Source: an uncultured Clostridia bacterium (lineage in GTDB: Bacteria > Bacillota > Clostridia > Christensenellales > Aristaeellaceae). Taken from it: DNA of 13,392 nucleotides. The notes under the pieces are model-generated. The model did no database searches and was not told the origin of the DNA. It worked only from the letters and a program-made list of their open reading frames with translations. Location of the stretch: NCBI GenBank assembly GCA_946410395.1, contig CAMKAE010000034.1, forward strand, positions 1 through 13,392. Direction: 5' to 3'. A program made the translations under genes and the position numbers. Positions 7,268 to 13,392 of this stretch are shown one piece after another (position 1 is the first letter of the stretch; each line of letters begins with the position of its first letter).

Positions 7268-8389
7268 ATGAAAGACGTAATGGGTGTGATCTACACCGGC
7301 GAAAACGACGCCCGCCTGCGCGAGCTGACCATGACCCGCGCCATCGCCGCCCTGCCCGTGGCCGGCCGCTACCGCGTGATTGACTTCCTTGTGTCCGCCA
7401 TGGTCAACGCCCGCATGCGCAACGTGGGCGTGATCATGCAGAAGAATTACCACTCCCTGATGGACCATCTGGGCTCCGGCAAGGAGTGGGACCTGCACGG
7501 CAAGAACGACGGCCTGTACTTGCTGCCGCCCTTCCTGACCCGGGAGAATGTGGGCGTGTACAACGGCGTGCTGGACGCCCTGCGCTCCAACACCAATTAC
7601 CTGACCCGCTCCCGCCAGGAGTATGTCGTGTTCTCCGGCTCCAACTTCATCTACAACGCCCGCTTCAGCGACTTCATCCGCTACCATCTGGACAGCGGCG
7701 CCGAGATCACGCTGATGTACACCAAGAATCCCTCCGTACGCCGCGAGGAAGCCGGCACCTATCTGAACGTGGCCGAGGACGGCCGCGTGACGGACGTGGA
7801 GAAGGACCCCACGGAGCCCGCCAATGAAGCCACCTTCATGGAAGTGCTGATCATGCGCCGGGATCTGATGCGCCAGATCGTGGACAAGGCGGTGGCCCAC
7901 GGCTATCACGACCTGATCCGCGACCTCCTCATCCCCATGGTCCTCACCGGCCAGGCCAGGATCAACGCCTGGGAGTACAAGGGCCCCGTGTGGCTCATCG
8001 ACTCCGTGCAGGCCTTCTTCCGCTTCAACATGGACGTGCTGAACACCGAGACCCGCCGGGCCCTGTTCCCGGAGGACCTGCCGGTGTTCACCAAGGTCCG
8101 CGACGAGATGCCCGCCCGCTACGGCGATGCTGGCCAGTGCATCAACTCCCTGGTGGCGGACGGCTGCATCATCGAGGGCACGGTGGAGAACAGCGTGCTG
8201 TTCCGCGGCGTGCGCATCGCGCCCGACGCGCACATCAAGAACTGCATCATCATGCAGGACGGCCAGGTGCACTCCGGCGCCTACATCGAGAACTGCATCC
8301 TGGACAAGCAGGCGGTGATCAAGCGCAACGCCCGGCTGATCGGCCCGGACGCCTACCCGATCGTCATCGCCAAGAACGTGGTGATCTGA
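7268..8389 (+). CDS. glgD: GlgD, GlgC-like non-catalytic subunit
   Basis: A 373-residue paralogue of GlgC, found in Bacillota next to glgC. In studied Bacillus/Geobacillus enzymes it associates with GlgC and raises its activity while being poorly active or inactive alone. The sequence agrees: where GlgC has the GGxGxRL loop, this protein has YTGENDARLREL (residues 9-20). The FEEKP substrate motif is replaced by DVEKDPTEP. The fold is otherwise kept (AGRYRVIDFLVSAMVNARM, GSGKEWDL, YLLPPF). A C-terminal left-handed beta-helix is present (CIIEGTVENSVLFRGVRIAP...). The gene lies 36 bp after glgC with an AGAGAGGT ribosome site 9 nt before ATG. A GC-rich hairpin follows it, so the amount of downstream glgA message may be set separately. 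Confidence 0.95.
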   Translation: MKDVMGVIYTGENDARLRELTMTRAIAALPVAGRYRVIDFLVSAMVNARMRNVGVIMQKNYHSLMDHLGSGKEWDLHGKNDGLYLLPPFLTRENVGVYNGVLDALRSNTNYLTRSRQEYVVFSGSNFIYNARFSDFIRYHLDSGAEITLMYTKNPSVRREEAGTYLNVAEDGRVTDVEKDPTEPANEATFMEVLIMRRDLMRQIVDKAVAHGYHDLIRDLLIPMVLTGQARINAWEYKGPVWLIDSVQAFFRFNMDVLNTETRRALFPEDLPVFTKVRDEMPARYGDAGQCINSLVADGCIIEGTVENSVLFRGVRIAPDAHIKNCIIMQDGQVHSGAYIENCILDKQAVIKRNARLIGPDAYPIVIAKNVVI

Positions 8390-8400
8390 CCGGGAAATTC

Positions 8401-8436
8401 GCCGCGCCGCTGAGATCCCGCGGCGCGGCTTCCTTT
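8401..8436 (+). terminator. GC-rich hairpin between glgD and glgA (attenuator or processing site)
   Basis: GCCGCGCCGC (8401-8410) pairs perfectly with GCGGCGCGGC (8420-8429) across a 9-nt loop, followed by the mixed tract TTCCTTT. It starts 12 nt after the glgD stop and ends about 16 nt before the glgA ribosome site. The T tract is interrupted, so termination is probably partial at most. No separate promoter for glgA is visible after it. Confidence 0.5.
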
Positions 8437-8465
8437 ATCGAAATCACCGTCGGGAGGAAATCGCC

Positions 8466-9932
8466 ATGAAAATACTCTTCACAGCCAGCGAGTGCGTCCC
8501 CTTTGTCAAGACCGGCGGCCTGGCCGACGTGGTCGGCGCGCTGGCGCCGGTGCTCGCCGCCCAGGGCCATGACGTGCGCGTCATGATCCCGCTCTACGCC
8601 CACATCCCCCAGAGCTATGTGGAGCGCATGGAGCATGTGGTGGACTTTGAGGTCCAGCTGGGCTGGCGCAGGCAGTACTGCGGCATTGAAAAGCTCGAGG
8701 ACAGCGGCGTCACCTGGTACTTCGTGGACAGCAAGTTCTATTTCGGCCGCTCCTACATCTACGGCATGGGCGGCGACGAGTACGAGCGCTTCGGCTTCTT
8801 CTGCCGCTCCTGCCTCAACGCCCTGCCGCTGATCGGCTTCCAGCCGGACGTCATCCACGCCCACGACTGGCAGAGCGGCATGGTGCCGGCGCTGCTGAAG
8901 ATCCAGTACGCCCACCTGCCCTTCTATGCCGGCATGAAGGCCATCTTCACCATCCACAACCTGCAGTACCAGGGCATCTTCGGCATCAAGGAGGTCCAGG
9001 ACGTGCTGGGCCTGGGGGACAGCCTGTGGACCAACGACAAGCTGGAGTGTTTCGGCTGCGCCAACTACATGAAGGCGGCCCTGGTGTACGCCGACCTGAT
9101 CACCACCGTCAGTCCGTCCTACGCCGAGGAGATTCAGACCGCGTACTACGGCGAGCGGCTCGACGGCCTGCTCCGTGCCCGCAAGGCGCAGCTCTACGGC
9201 GTGCTCAACGGCCTGGACGTGGTGGAATACAACCCGGCTACCGATCCCCACATCGCCGCGGACTACTCCGTGGGCGACATCTCCGGCAAGGCGGCCTGCA
9301 AGCGCGCCCTGCAGGCGGAGCTGGGCCTGGACATCGATGACAATGTGCCCATCATCGGCATGGTGGGCCGCCTCAGCAACCAGAAGGGCCTGGACCTGGT
9401 GGACTACATCATCGGCGACCTGATGAACAGAAAGGTCCAGCTGGTGGTGCTGGGCATGGGCGAGAGCCGCTACGTCAACCTGTTCTCCTGGGCGGAGAGC
9501 GAGTACCGCGGCCGGGTGGCCGCGCGCTTCACGATGGACTCCGGCCTGGCCCACCGCATCTACGCCGGCTGCGACATGTTCCTGATGCCCAGCCAGTTTG
9601 AGCCCTGCGGCCTGAGCCAGATGATCGCCATGCGCTACGGCACGGTGCCGATCGTCCGCGAGACCGGCGGTCTGCGCGACACGGTGCTGTCCTACAACGA
9701 GTACACCGGCGACGGCAACGGCTTCACCTTCTTCAACTACAACGCCCACGACATGCTGCATGTCATCGAGCGAGCGATGAAGTATTACAACGAGGAGAAG
9801 GACGTCTGGCACACCCTGCAGGAGCGGGGCATGAAGGGTGACTACACCTGGGACCGGTCCGCGGCGCGCTATGTGGAGCTGTACCGGGGCATCCTGGGGG
9901 AGATCCCGCTGCCAGATCCCGCCATTGAATGA
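8466..9932 (+). CDS. glgA: Glycogen synthase (ADP-glucose, GT5 family)
   Basis: Transfers glucose from ADP-glucose to the non-reducing end of alpha-1,4-glucan. The 488 residues show the GT-B fold. The N-terminal ADP-glucose motif KTGGLADVVGAL begins at Lys15. HAHDWQSGMVPALL and TIHNLQYQGIFG are in the N-domain. The C-domain has GRLSNQKGLDL with Arg302 and Lys307, matching the active-site Arg300/Lys305 of E. coli. FEPCGLSQ has Glu379, at the position of E. coli Glu377, then GTVPIVRETGGLRDTV. Length and start are typical; GGGAGG lies 8 nt before ATG. It is the last gene of the operon, closed by a strong terminator just after the stop. It is preceded by a hairpin, so its expression may be lower than that of the upstream genes. 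Confidence 0.97.
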   Translation: MKILFTASECVPFVKTGGLADVVGALAPVLAAQGHDVRVMIPLYAHIPQSYVERMEHVVDFEVQLGWRRQYCGIEKLEDSGVTWYFVDSKFYFGRSYIYGMGGDEYERFGFFCRSCLNALPLIGFQPDVIHAHDWQSGMVPALLKIQYAHLPFYAGMKAIFTIHNLQYQGIFGIKEVQDVLGLGDSLWTNDKLECFGCANYMKAALVYADLITTVSPSYAEEIQTAYYGERLDGLLRARKAQLYGVLNGLDVVEYNPATDPHIAADYSVGDISGKAACKRALQAELGLDIDDNVPIIGMVGRLSNQKGLDLVDYIIGDLMNRKVQLVVLGMGESRYVNLFSWAESEYRGRVAARFTMDSGLAHRIYAGCDMFLMPSQFEPCGLSQMIAMRYGTVPIVRETGGLRDTVLSYNEYTGDGNGFTFFNYNAHDMLHVIERAMKYYNEEKDVWHTLQERGMKGDYTWDRSAARYVELYRGILGEIPLPDPAIE

Positions 9933-9942
9933 GCGTTTTCCC

Positions 9943-9966
9943 AACCGGGGCTTGCCCCGGTTTTTT
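9943..9966 (+). terminator. Intrinsic terminator of the glycogen operon
   Basis: AACCGGGG (9943-9950), loop CTTG, CCCCGGTT (9955-9962), with a run of six T from 9961. It begins 10 nt after the glgA stop. This is a textbook Rho-independent terminator that separates the glg operon from the cdaA unit. Between it and the next promoter (9967-10042) I see nothing assignable. Confidence 0.92.
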
Positions 9967-10042
9967 GTTGCACATTTCAGGGAATAAAAAGCGAAGCAGG
10001 ATCGTTCTATGGAAGCGGGCGCACAGAATTTCCCCGCGCGCC

Positions 10043-10072
10043 TTGCGCAAAGCAACCCCCATGATGTATAAT
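10043..10072 (+). promoter_or_regulatory. Promoter of the cdaA operon
   Basis: A perfect -10 TATAAT (10067-10072) lies 18 nt after TTGCGC (10043-10048), which matches the -35 consensus at only the first three bases. The -35 is part of the palindrome TTGCGCAA (10043-10050). Transcription would start near 10079, leaving a leader of about 170 nt before the cdaA start codon. Confidence 0.65.
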
Positions 10073-10099
10073 TCCATCGAACCGGACATCTGATACTCA

Positions 10100-10225
10100 T
10101 CTCAGTCAAGATTGTTCAGTGGCAAGAAAAGGGATTTCGCGGTCTGCGGACCGCGACCAGGGCTTTCCGATCGCCCTGGACCTTCGGGCGCATACCGTTT
10201 CTTGATGGATAATGCTTATCTGAGA
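10100..10225 (+). promoter_or_regulatory. Structured 5' leader of cdaA (unassigned cis-regulatory RNA candidate)
   Basis: The leader can fold into a closed junction. TCTCAG (10100-10105) pairs with CTGAGA (10220-10225), and the adjacent TCAAGA (10106-10111) pairs with TCTTGA (10200-10205), leaving a one-sided 14-nt bulge (10206-10219). Inside are two perfect abutting hairpins: TCGCGGTC-TGCG-GACCGCGA (10137-10156), and CCAGGGC with GCCCTGG around a 9-nt loop (10157-10179). A short C-TTCG-G tetraloop motif follows (10181-10188). There is no U-tract, so it is not a terminator; the outer helix ends 13 nt before the cdaA Shine-Dalgarno, which would suit translational control. It does not match the riboswitch consensus motifs I know, including the ydaO c-di-AMP class. 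No covariation data are available. Confidence 0.45.
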
Positions 10226-10238
10226 AAAGTTTGAAAGC

Positions 10239-10243
10239 GGTGA
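10239..10243 (+). promoter_or_regulatory. Shine-Dalgarno site supporting the TTG start of cdaA
   Basis: GGTGA, an exact match to part of the anti-Shine-Dalgarno complement, lies 7 nt before TTG at 10251. The nearby ATG at 10244 is in another frame and opens only a shadow reading frame. Confidence 0.6.
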
Positions 10244-10250
10244 ATGCGCT

Positions 10251-11105
10251 TTGGAATCTTACTGGCAAACCATTCAGCTGGCCTGGTGGAACCTGACCCA
10301 CCGCATCGGCTGGACCGATATCGCCGACATCCTGATCGTGGCGGTGATCATTTACGAGCTGATCCTGCTCATGCGCCAGACCCGCGGCAGTGCGGTGCTC
10401 AAGGGCTTGTTGCTGCTGCTGGTCCTGGCGGTGCTCTCCACCCTGCTGGGCATGACGGCGCTGAACTGGGTGCTTCAGCTGCTGATCCGCAACGGCGCCC
10501 TGGTGCTGATCGTGCTCTTCCAGCCGGAGCTGCGCAAGGCCTTGGAATCCCTGGGCCGCTCCGCCATCCGCAGCCGCAGCCGCGAGGCGACGGCCTCCGA
10601 CGAGCAGGGGCGGGCGATCAATGAGATCATCCAGTGCATGACGGACCTGAGCCGCCGCAAGGTGGGCATGCTGCTGGTCTTCGAGCGGGACACCGGCCTG
10701 AAGGACATCATCGACACCGGCACGGCCATCGATGCGCAGATCTCCGCCCCGCTGCTGGAGAACATCTTTGAGCCCAACACGCCCCTGCACGACGGGGCCG
10801 TGATCATCCGGGACACCCGGGTGGTGGCCGGCGCCTGCATCCTGCCGCTGACCGAGAGCGACACGGTGAGCCGCGAACTGGGCACCCGGCATCGGGCGTC
10901 CATCGGCATTTCTGAGACCACCGACGCCGTGGCCCTGATCGTTTCCGAGGAGACCGGCATCATGTCCGTGGCCCGGGACGGCATCATCACCCGGGGCCTG
11001 GACGCCGTATCCCTGCGCACGGTGCTCGAGAGCATCTATGAGGAAAAGCCCACGGGCTTCCGCGCCCTCCTGCGCGCCTTCAGGAAGGAGGCGGATCCGG
11101 CATGA
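10251..11105 (+). CDS. cdaA: Diadenylate cyclase CdaA (c-di-AMP synthase)
   Basis: Condenses two ATP into cyclic di-AMP, a second messenger controlling potassium and osmolyte balance and cell-wall homeostasis in Bacillota. It is 284 residues and anchored in the cytoplasmic membrane. Three hydrophobic helices lie at about residues 24-41, 49-68 and 71-90, followed by FQPELRKALE and the DAC catalytic domain. Both catalytic signatures are intact: DGA (Asp181-Ala183, in LHDGAVII) and RHR (213-215, in GTRHRASIGISE). The start is TTG with GGTGA 7 nt upstream; the N-terminus then fits family alignment before the first helix. It overlaps cdaR by four bases (ATGA), the conserved cdaA-cdaR arrangement. 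A long structured leader precedes it, so regulation at the RNA level is possible. Confidence 0.97.
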   Translation: MESYWQTIQLAWWNLTHRIGWTDIADILIVAVIIYELILLMRQTRGSAVLKGLLLLLVLAVLSTLLGMTALNWVLQLLIRNGALVLIVLFQPELRKALESLGRSAIRSRSREATASDEQGRAINEIIQCMTDLSRRKVGMLLVFERDTGLKDIIDTGTAIDAQISAPLLENIFEPNTPLHDGAVIIRDTRVVAGACILPLTESDTVSRELGTRHRASIGISETTDAVALIVSEETGIMSVARDGIITRGLDAVSLRTVLESIYEEKPTGFRALLRAFRKEADPA

Positions 11106-12634
11106 GCAAGCCTGAGATCAACGAGCCTGGCAAGCTGGCGCTGTTTTTGCGCGCCTTGTGGGACCTGATTCACCGCAACTGGGGCTACAAGCTGCTGGCC
11201 CTGCTGCTGGCGGTGATCCTTTGGGCCGGCCTGATCACCCAGGACCCGAACCTCACCCGCCAGAAGGTCATGACCGGCGGCGCGATCGAGGTCACCGGCG
11301 CCATCAACGCGACCCGGACCCGCTACGGCGCCTACATCGTCACCGCGGGCCTGGAGAGCCTCCCGGAGGTCACCATCACCGCGGACGTGCCCCAGCTGGA
11401 GTACCAGAACGCCTCCGCCGCGGATTACGCGCCGTTCATTGATCTGCGCAGCATCAGCGGGGTGGGTGAGCAGGAGATTCCCATCAGCACCCGGGAGAGC
11501 GAAAAGACCGGCACCGTCACCCGGCTGCAGCCGGACACCGTGACACTGACCGTGGACCGCTACATCACCCGGGGCGGCATTGCCATCAATCCGGTCACGG
11601 AGGGCAGCCTGACGCGCTGGTATCTGGACGGCCTGCAGACCCTGCGGGGCGACACCATCAGCATTTCGGGGCCGGAAACGATCGTGGCCCGGGTGAAGTA
11701 TGTGGAGGCCGTGCTGGACCTGAACAGCCTGACGGACGAGAACGGCGAGCTGCGGGAGGCCTATCGCGGCAAGGTGGGGACGCTCTTCAGCGACAACTGG
11801 CCCATCCGTCTGGTCTGCGAGGACGGGGCGGTCTATTCCACGGCGGAACTGGACGCTCTGCAGATCAGCGTGAATTACGCCAACAACGGCGACAGCACCG
11901 TGCCCCTGAGTTATACCATCCTGCGCCGCAAGTCCCTGACGCCGGCCATGGACAGCGTGTACACGGGAACGCCGGCGGCGGGCTGCGCGGTGGTGCGGGC
12001 GGAGGTATCCCCGATCAGCGTGGCCGGAGCCCAGGAGGCGCTGGACGCCGTCTCGGTCTTCCGCCTGGCGGAGCCCGTGGACATTTCCGGCTGCGGCGAG
12101 ACCGTCCGGGTGAGCGCGACGGCCGTCGTGGAGGGCGGAGACGGCCTGATCTGGATCGGCGCCGACGGCAAGCCCATGGAGAGCGGCAGCCACCGCGTGG
12201 ATGTGACCGTGGTGATCCAGCCCATGATCCCCGTGACGCCGGCGCTCACCGGCGCCCTGCCCGAGGGCTGGCAGCTGGACGGCGAACCGGTCTGCGAGCC
12301 GGACTTCGTCACGGTCCTTAACGGCGCGCCGGGTCTGGCCCGGCTGGAGGCTGTGCTGGACTTGAGCACCCTGAGCCCCGGCGGGCCCGGGACCTTCACC
12401 GCGGAGGTACCCTTCCGCTTTGTGGACGCCGACGGCAATGAGATCCCCGCCGCCAGCCAGATGGAGGTGCGCAGCGGCGATCTGGTGCTGAACGTCATCC
12501 GCGTGACCTATACCGTCACGGCCTCGCCCATGGCGGAGGATGCCGAGGAGCCTGCGGCCGAAGAAACTGCGGCCGAGACCCCTGCGGCAGAGGAAACCGC
12601 GGCGCCGGACCCATCGATGGAGGCCGGCGGCTGA
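11102..12634 (+). CDS. cdaR: CdaR, YbbR-domain regulator of CdaA
   Basis: A membrane-anchored extracytoplasmic protein that modulates CdaA activity in studied Firmicutes. It is 510 residues. A single N-terminal helix at about 28-45 (WGYKLLALLLAVILWAGL) begins the protein; the remainder is predicted outside. Repeated beta-rich YbbR-type modules occupy roughly 50-480, with recurrent 'V.V.G....L..V..V...VDLS/N' patterns such as ISGPETIVARVKYVEAVLDL and ISVAGAQEALDAVSVFRLAE. The last 35 residues are a low-complexity Glu/Ala/Pro/Thr tail encoded by a 30-nt repeat. AAGGAGG lies 10 nt before ATG, inside the end of cdaA, and the start overlaps the cdaA stop. The usual downstream glmM is absent. Confidence 0.92.
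   Translation: MSKPEINEPGKLALFLRALWDLIHRNWGYKLLALLLAVILWAGLITQDPNLTRQKVMTGGAIEVTGAINATRTRYGAYIVTAGLESLPEVTITADVPQLEYQNASAADYAPFIDLRSISGVGEQEIPISTRESEKTGTVTRLQPDTVTLTVDRYITRGGIAINPVTEGSLTRWYLDGLQTLRGDTISISGPETIVARVKYVEAVLDLNSLTDENGELREAYRGKVGTLFSDNWPIRLVCEDGAVYSTAELDALQISVNYANNGDSTVPLSYTILRRKSLTPAMDSVYTGTPAAGCAVVRAEVSPISVAGAQEALDAVSVFRLAEPVDISGCGETVRVSATAVVEGGDGLIWIGADGKPMESGSHRVDVTVVIQPMIPVTPALTGALPEGWQLDGEPVCEPDFVTVLNGAPGLARLEAVLDLSTLSPGGPGTFTAEVPFRFVDADGNEIPAASQMEVRSGDLVLNVIRVTYTVTASPMAEDAEEPAAEETAAETPAAEETAAPDPSMEAGG
12545..12604 (+). repeat. Two-unit 30-nt imperfect repeat in the cdaR tail
   Basis: Units 12545-12574 and 12575-12604 are tandem and mostly identical (CCTGCGGCCGAAGAAAC versus CCTGCGGCAGAGGAAAC), each encoding ten residues of the type EEPAAEETAA. 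The differences are mostly silent, so the acidic Ala/Glu tail appears to have grown by duplication and been kept at protein level. Confidence 0.7.
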
Positions 12635-12669
12635 ACTGAACGCAAATCGCAGAGGAAGGAGGCGGTCCC

Positions 12670-13260
12670 GTGAACCAGTTTCAGTCCGTGATCGAGAGCC
12701 TGCTGGGCTGGCTGCGCGGGATCGCGCAGTCCCTGTGGGGGCTTTTCGGCGGCACGGGCTCCGGCGGGCTGCCGGGGTGGCTTGCCGCTAACTGGAAGGG
12801 CCTGCTGATCCTGCTGTGCATCCTGGGCGTTGCGCTGGACCTCACGGTCTACCTGTTCCGCTGGAAACCCTACCGGGTGTGGAACAGCTTCATGCGCCGC
12901 CGGCAGGAGCGCGCCTTTGTCCGCCAGACGCGCGGGGAGGAATGGCCGGAGGAAACCCCGGAATACGAGGAACCGGCCGGGGAGGACGTGTACGCGGCTC
13001 CGCTGGTGGAGGATCCCGGGGAGGAGCACGCCCGCCGCAGGCGGGACGCCCGCGCCAATGCCCGGGCCGAGGGCCTGATCACCGGCATCGGCGCTGACGG
13101 CAGCGAGGTCACGCACCTGGTCTATGAAGCGCCGGCCCCGGCGGTGGATGAGAAGGACGCCTACAGCGCACCCTACATTCCGCCCCAGTGGCGCGATCCC
13201 GGCGATGTGGGCGCCACGGGCCCCCGCCGCAGGAGGTATCAGCCCGATGAACACACCTGA
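12670..13260 (+). CDS. Unrecognised single-pass membrane protein
   Basis: I do not recognise this 196-residue protein. The N-terminal 35 residues look amphipathic and Gly-rich (SLLGWLRGIAQSLWGLFGG). One clear membrane helix follows at about 44-63 (GLLILLCILGVALDLTVYLF), then the basic RWKPYRVWNSFMRRRQERAF, which suggests a cytoplasmic C-terminus by the positive-inside rule. The rest is charged and probably disordered: an acidic Glu/Pro stretch, an Arg/Ala helix (EEHARRRRDARANARAEGL), a short GIGADGSEVTHLVYEAP segment and a Pro/Tyr-rich end finishing in PRRRRYQPDEHT. Start is GTG at 12670 with AGGAAGGAGG 7 nt upstream. It lies 35 bp after cdaR and overlaps the next gene by 14 bp, so it is part of the cda transcription unit. 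A role with CdaA/CdaR is only suggested by position. Confidence 0.85.
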   Translation: MNQFQSVIESLLGWLRGIAQSLWGLFGGTGSGGLPGWLAANWKGLLILLCILGVALDLTVYLFRWKPYRVWNSFMRRRQERAFVRQTRGEEWPEETPEYEEPAGEDVYAAPLVEDPGEEHARRRRDARANARAEGLITGIGADGSEVTHLVYEAPAPAVDEKDAYSAPYIPPQWRDPGDVGATGPRRRRYQPDEHT

Positions 13261-13392
13261 ACTCCCGGAAGCGTTTGTGAAAAACATGGCGGCGCAGCTC
13301 GGCGATGAGCTGCCCGCTTTTCTTGCCTGCTATGACGAACCGCCGCAGCGGGGCGTGCGGGTGAATGCGCTGAAAGATCTGTTTGTCACGGA
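13247..13392 (+). CDS. RsmF/NOL1-type rRNA cytosine-C5 methyltransferase (N-terminal fragment)
   Basis: Only the first 48 codons are in the window; the reading frame stays open at the edge. The start (MNTPELPEAFVKNMAAQLGD) and the following FLACYDEPPQRGVRVNALK match the N-terminal region of the NOL1/NOP2/Sun family, where 'LP..F...M...LG.E...FL..Y..PP..GLR.N.LK' is typical of RsmF-like enzymes that methylate 16S rRNA with S-adenosylmethionine. The catalytic cysteines lie beyond the window, so activity and exact subgroup cannot be judged. The ATG has AGGAGGT 9 nt upstream and lies inside the end of the preceding gene (14-bp overlap), implying co-translation. Confidence 0.82.
   Translation, partial: MNTPELPEAFVKNMAAQLGDELPAFLACYDEPPQRGVRVNALKDLFVT

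Noticed and set aside
6017..8272. Minus-strand open frame (about 751 codons) opposite glgC and glgD
   Set aside because: Same antisense artefact of strong third-position GC; it spans two intact plus-strand genes and has a repetitive His/Val/Ala composition.
8364..10109. Minus-strand open frame (about 581 codons) opposite glgA and its terminator
   Set aside because: It reads through the glgA terminator and shows antisense-type composition with no domain.
10100..10225. ydaO-type c-di-AMP riboswitch, T-box, tRNA or SRP RNA
   Set aside because: I could not find the conserved core sequences of any of these classes, nor a T-arm or the SRP apical loop; left as unassigned.
10205..10234. Nine-codon ORF in the cdaA leader
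   Set aside because: No ribosome site; its ATG lies at the end of the predicted closing helix, and such short frames are expected by chance.
10244..10624. Alternative start ATG at 10244 for the gene after the leader
   Set aside because: It is in a different frame from CdaA and yields an Arg/Pro-rich shadow peptide; the TTG at 10251 opens the frame with the DGA and RHR motifs.

Overview
The window reads as chromosomal DNA of a GC-rich Bacillota (Clostridia-like) bacterium. The evidence is the paired GlgC/GlgD glycogen genes, a CdaA-CdaR diadenylate cyclase pair, Gram-positive-type Shine-Dalgarno sites, and strong G/C third-position bias. I see no transposase, phage gene, CRISPR array, rRNA or tRNA. 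A gut or rumen Clostridia lineage is plausible but is only inference.

Left arm (1-3765, minus strand): one apparent operon runs leftward from a near-consensus promoter. It holds pyrH (UMP kinase), a small zinc-ribbon/PH-like protein, and the two halves of a heterodimeric ABC exporter; the second half runs off the left edge. The first exporter half has a degenerate ATPase site (Asp for the catalytic Glu, Gln for the switch His), as in TM287/288-type exporters. pyrH is not next to tsf or frr here.

Divergent spacer (3697-4007, 311 bp): it contains the pyrH promoter, which lies within a perfect 8-bp inverted repeat; a five-unit 7-bp tandem repeat; a good glgB promoter; and a possible 32-codon leaderless upstream ORF ending 2 nt before glgB.

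Centre (3871-9966, plus strand): a glycogen synthesis operon, glgB-glgC-glgD-glgA. GlgC makes ADP-glucose with GlgD as non-catalytic partner, GlgA extends alpha-1,4 chains and GlgB adds alpha-1,6 branches. A GC-rich hairpin lies between glgD and glgA, and a canonical intrinsic terminator follows glgA. No phosphorylase (glgP) or debranching gene is in the window.

Spacer 9933-10250 (318 bp): after the terminator, about 75 bp (9967-10042) show nothing I can assign. Then come a promoter with a perfect -10 and a leader of about 170 nt that can fold into a closed multi-branch structure. I could not match this leader to a known riboswitch class; it is the best candidate for something undescribed in this window.

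Right arm (10251-13392, plus strand): cdaA (c-di-AMP synthase), overlapping cdaR (YbbR-domain regulator), an unrecognised single-pass membrane protein, and the start of an RsmF/NOL1-type rRNA methyltransferase gene. The usual third partner, glmM, is missing at this position.
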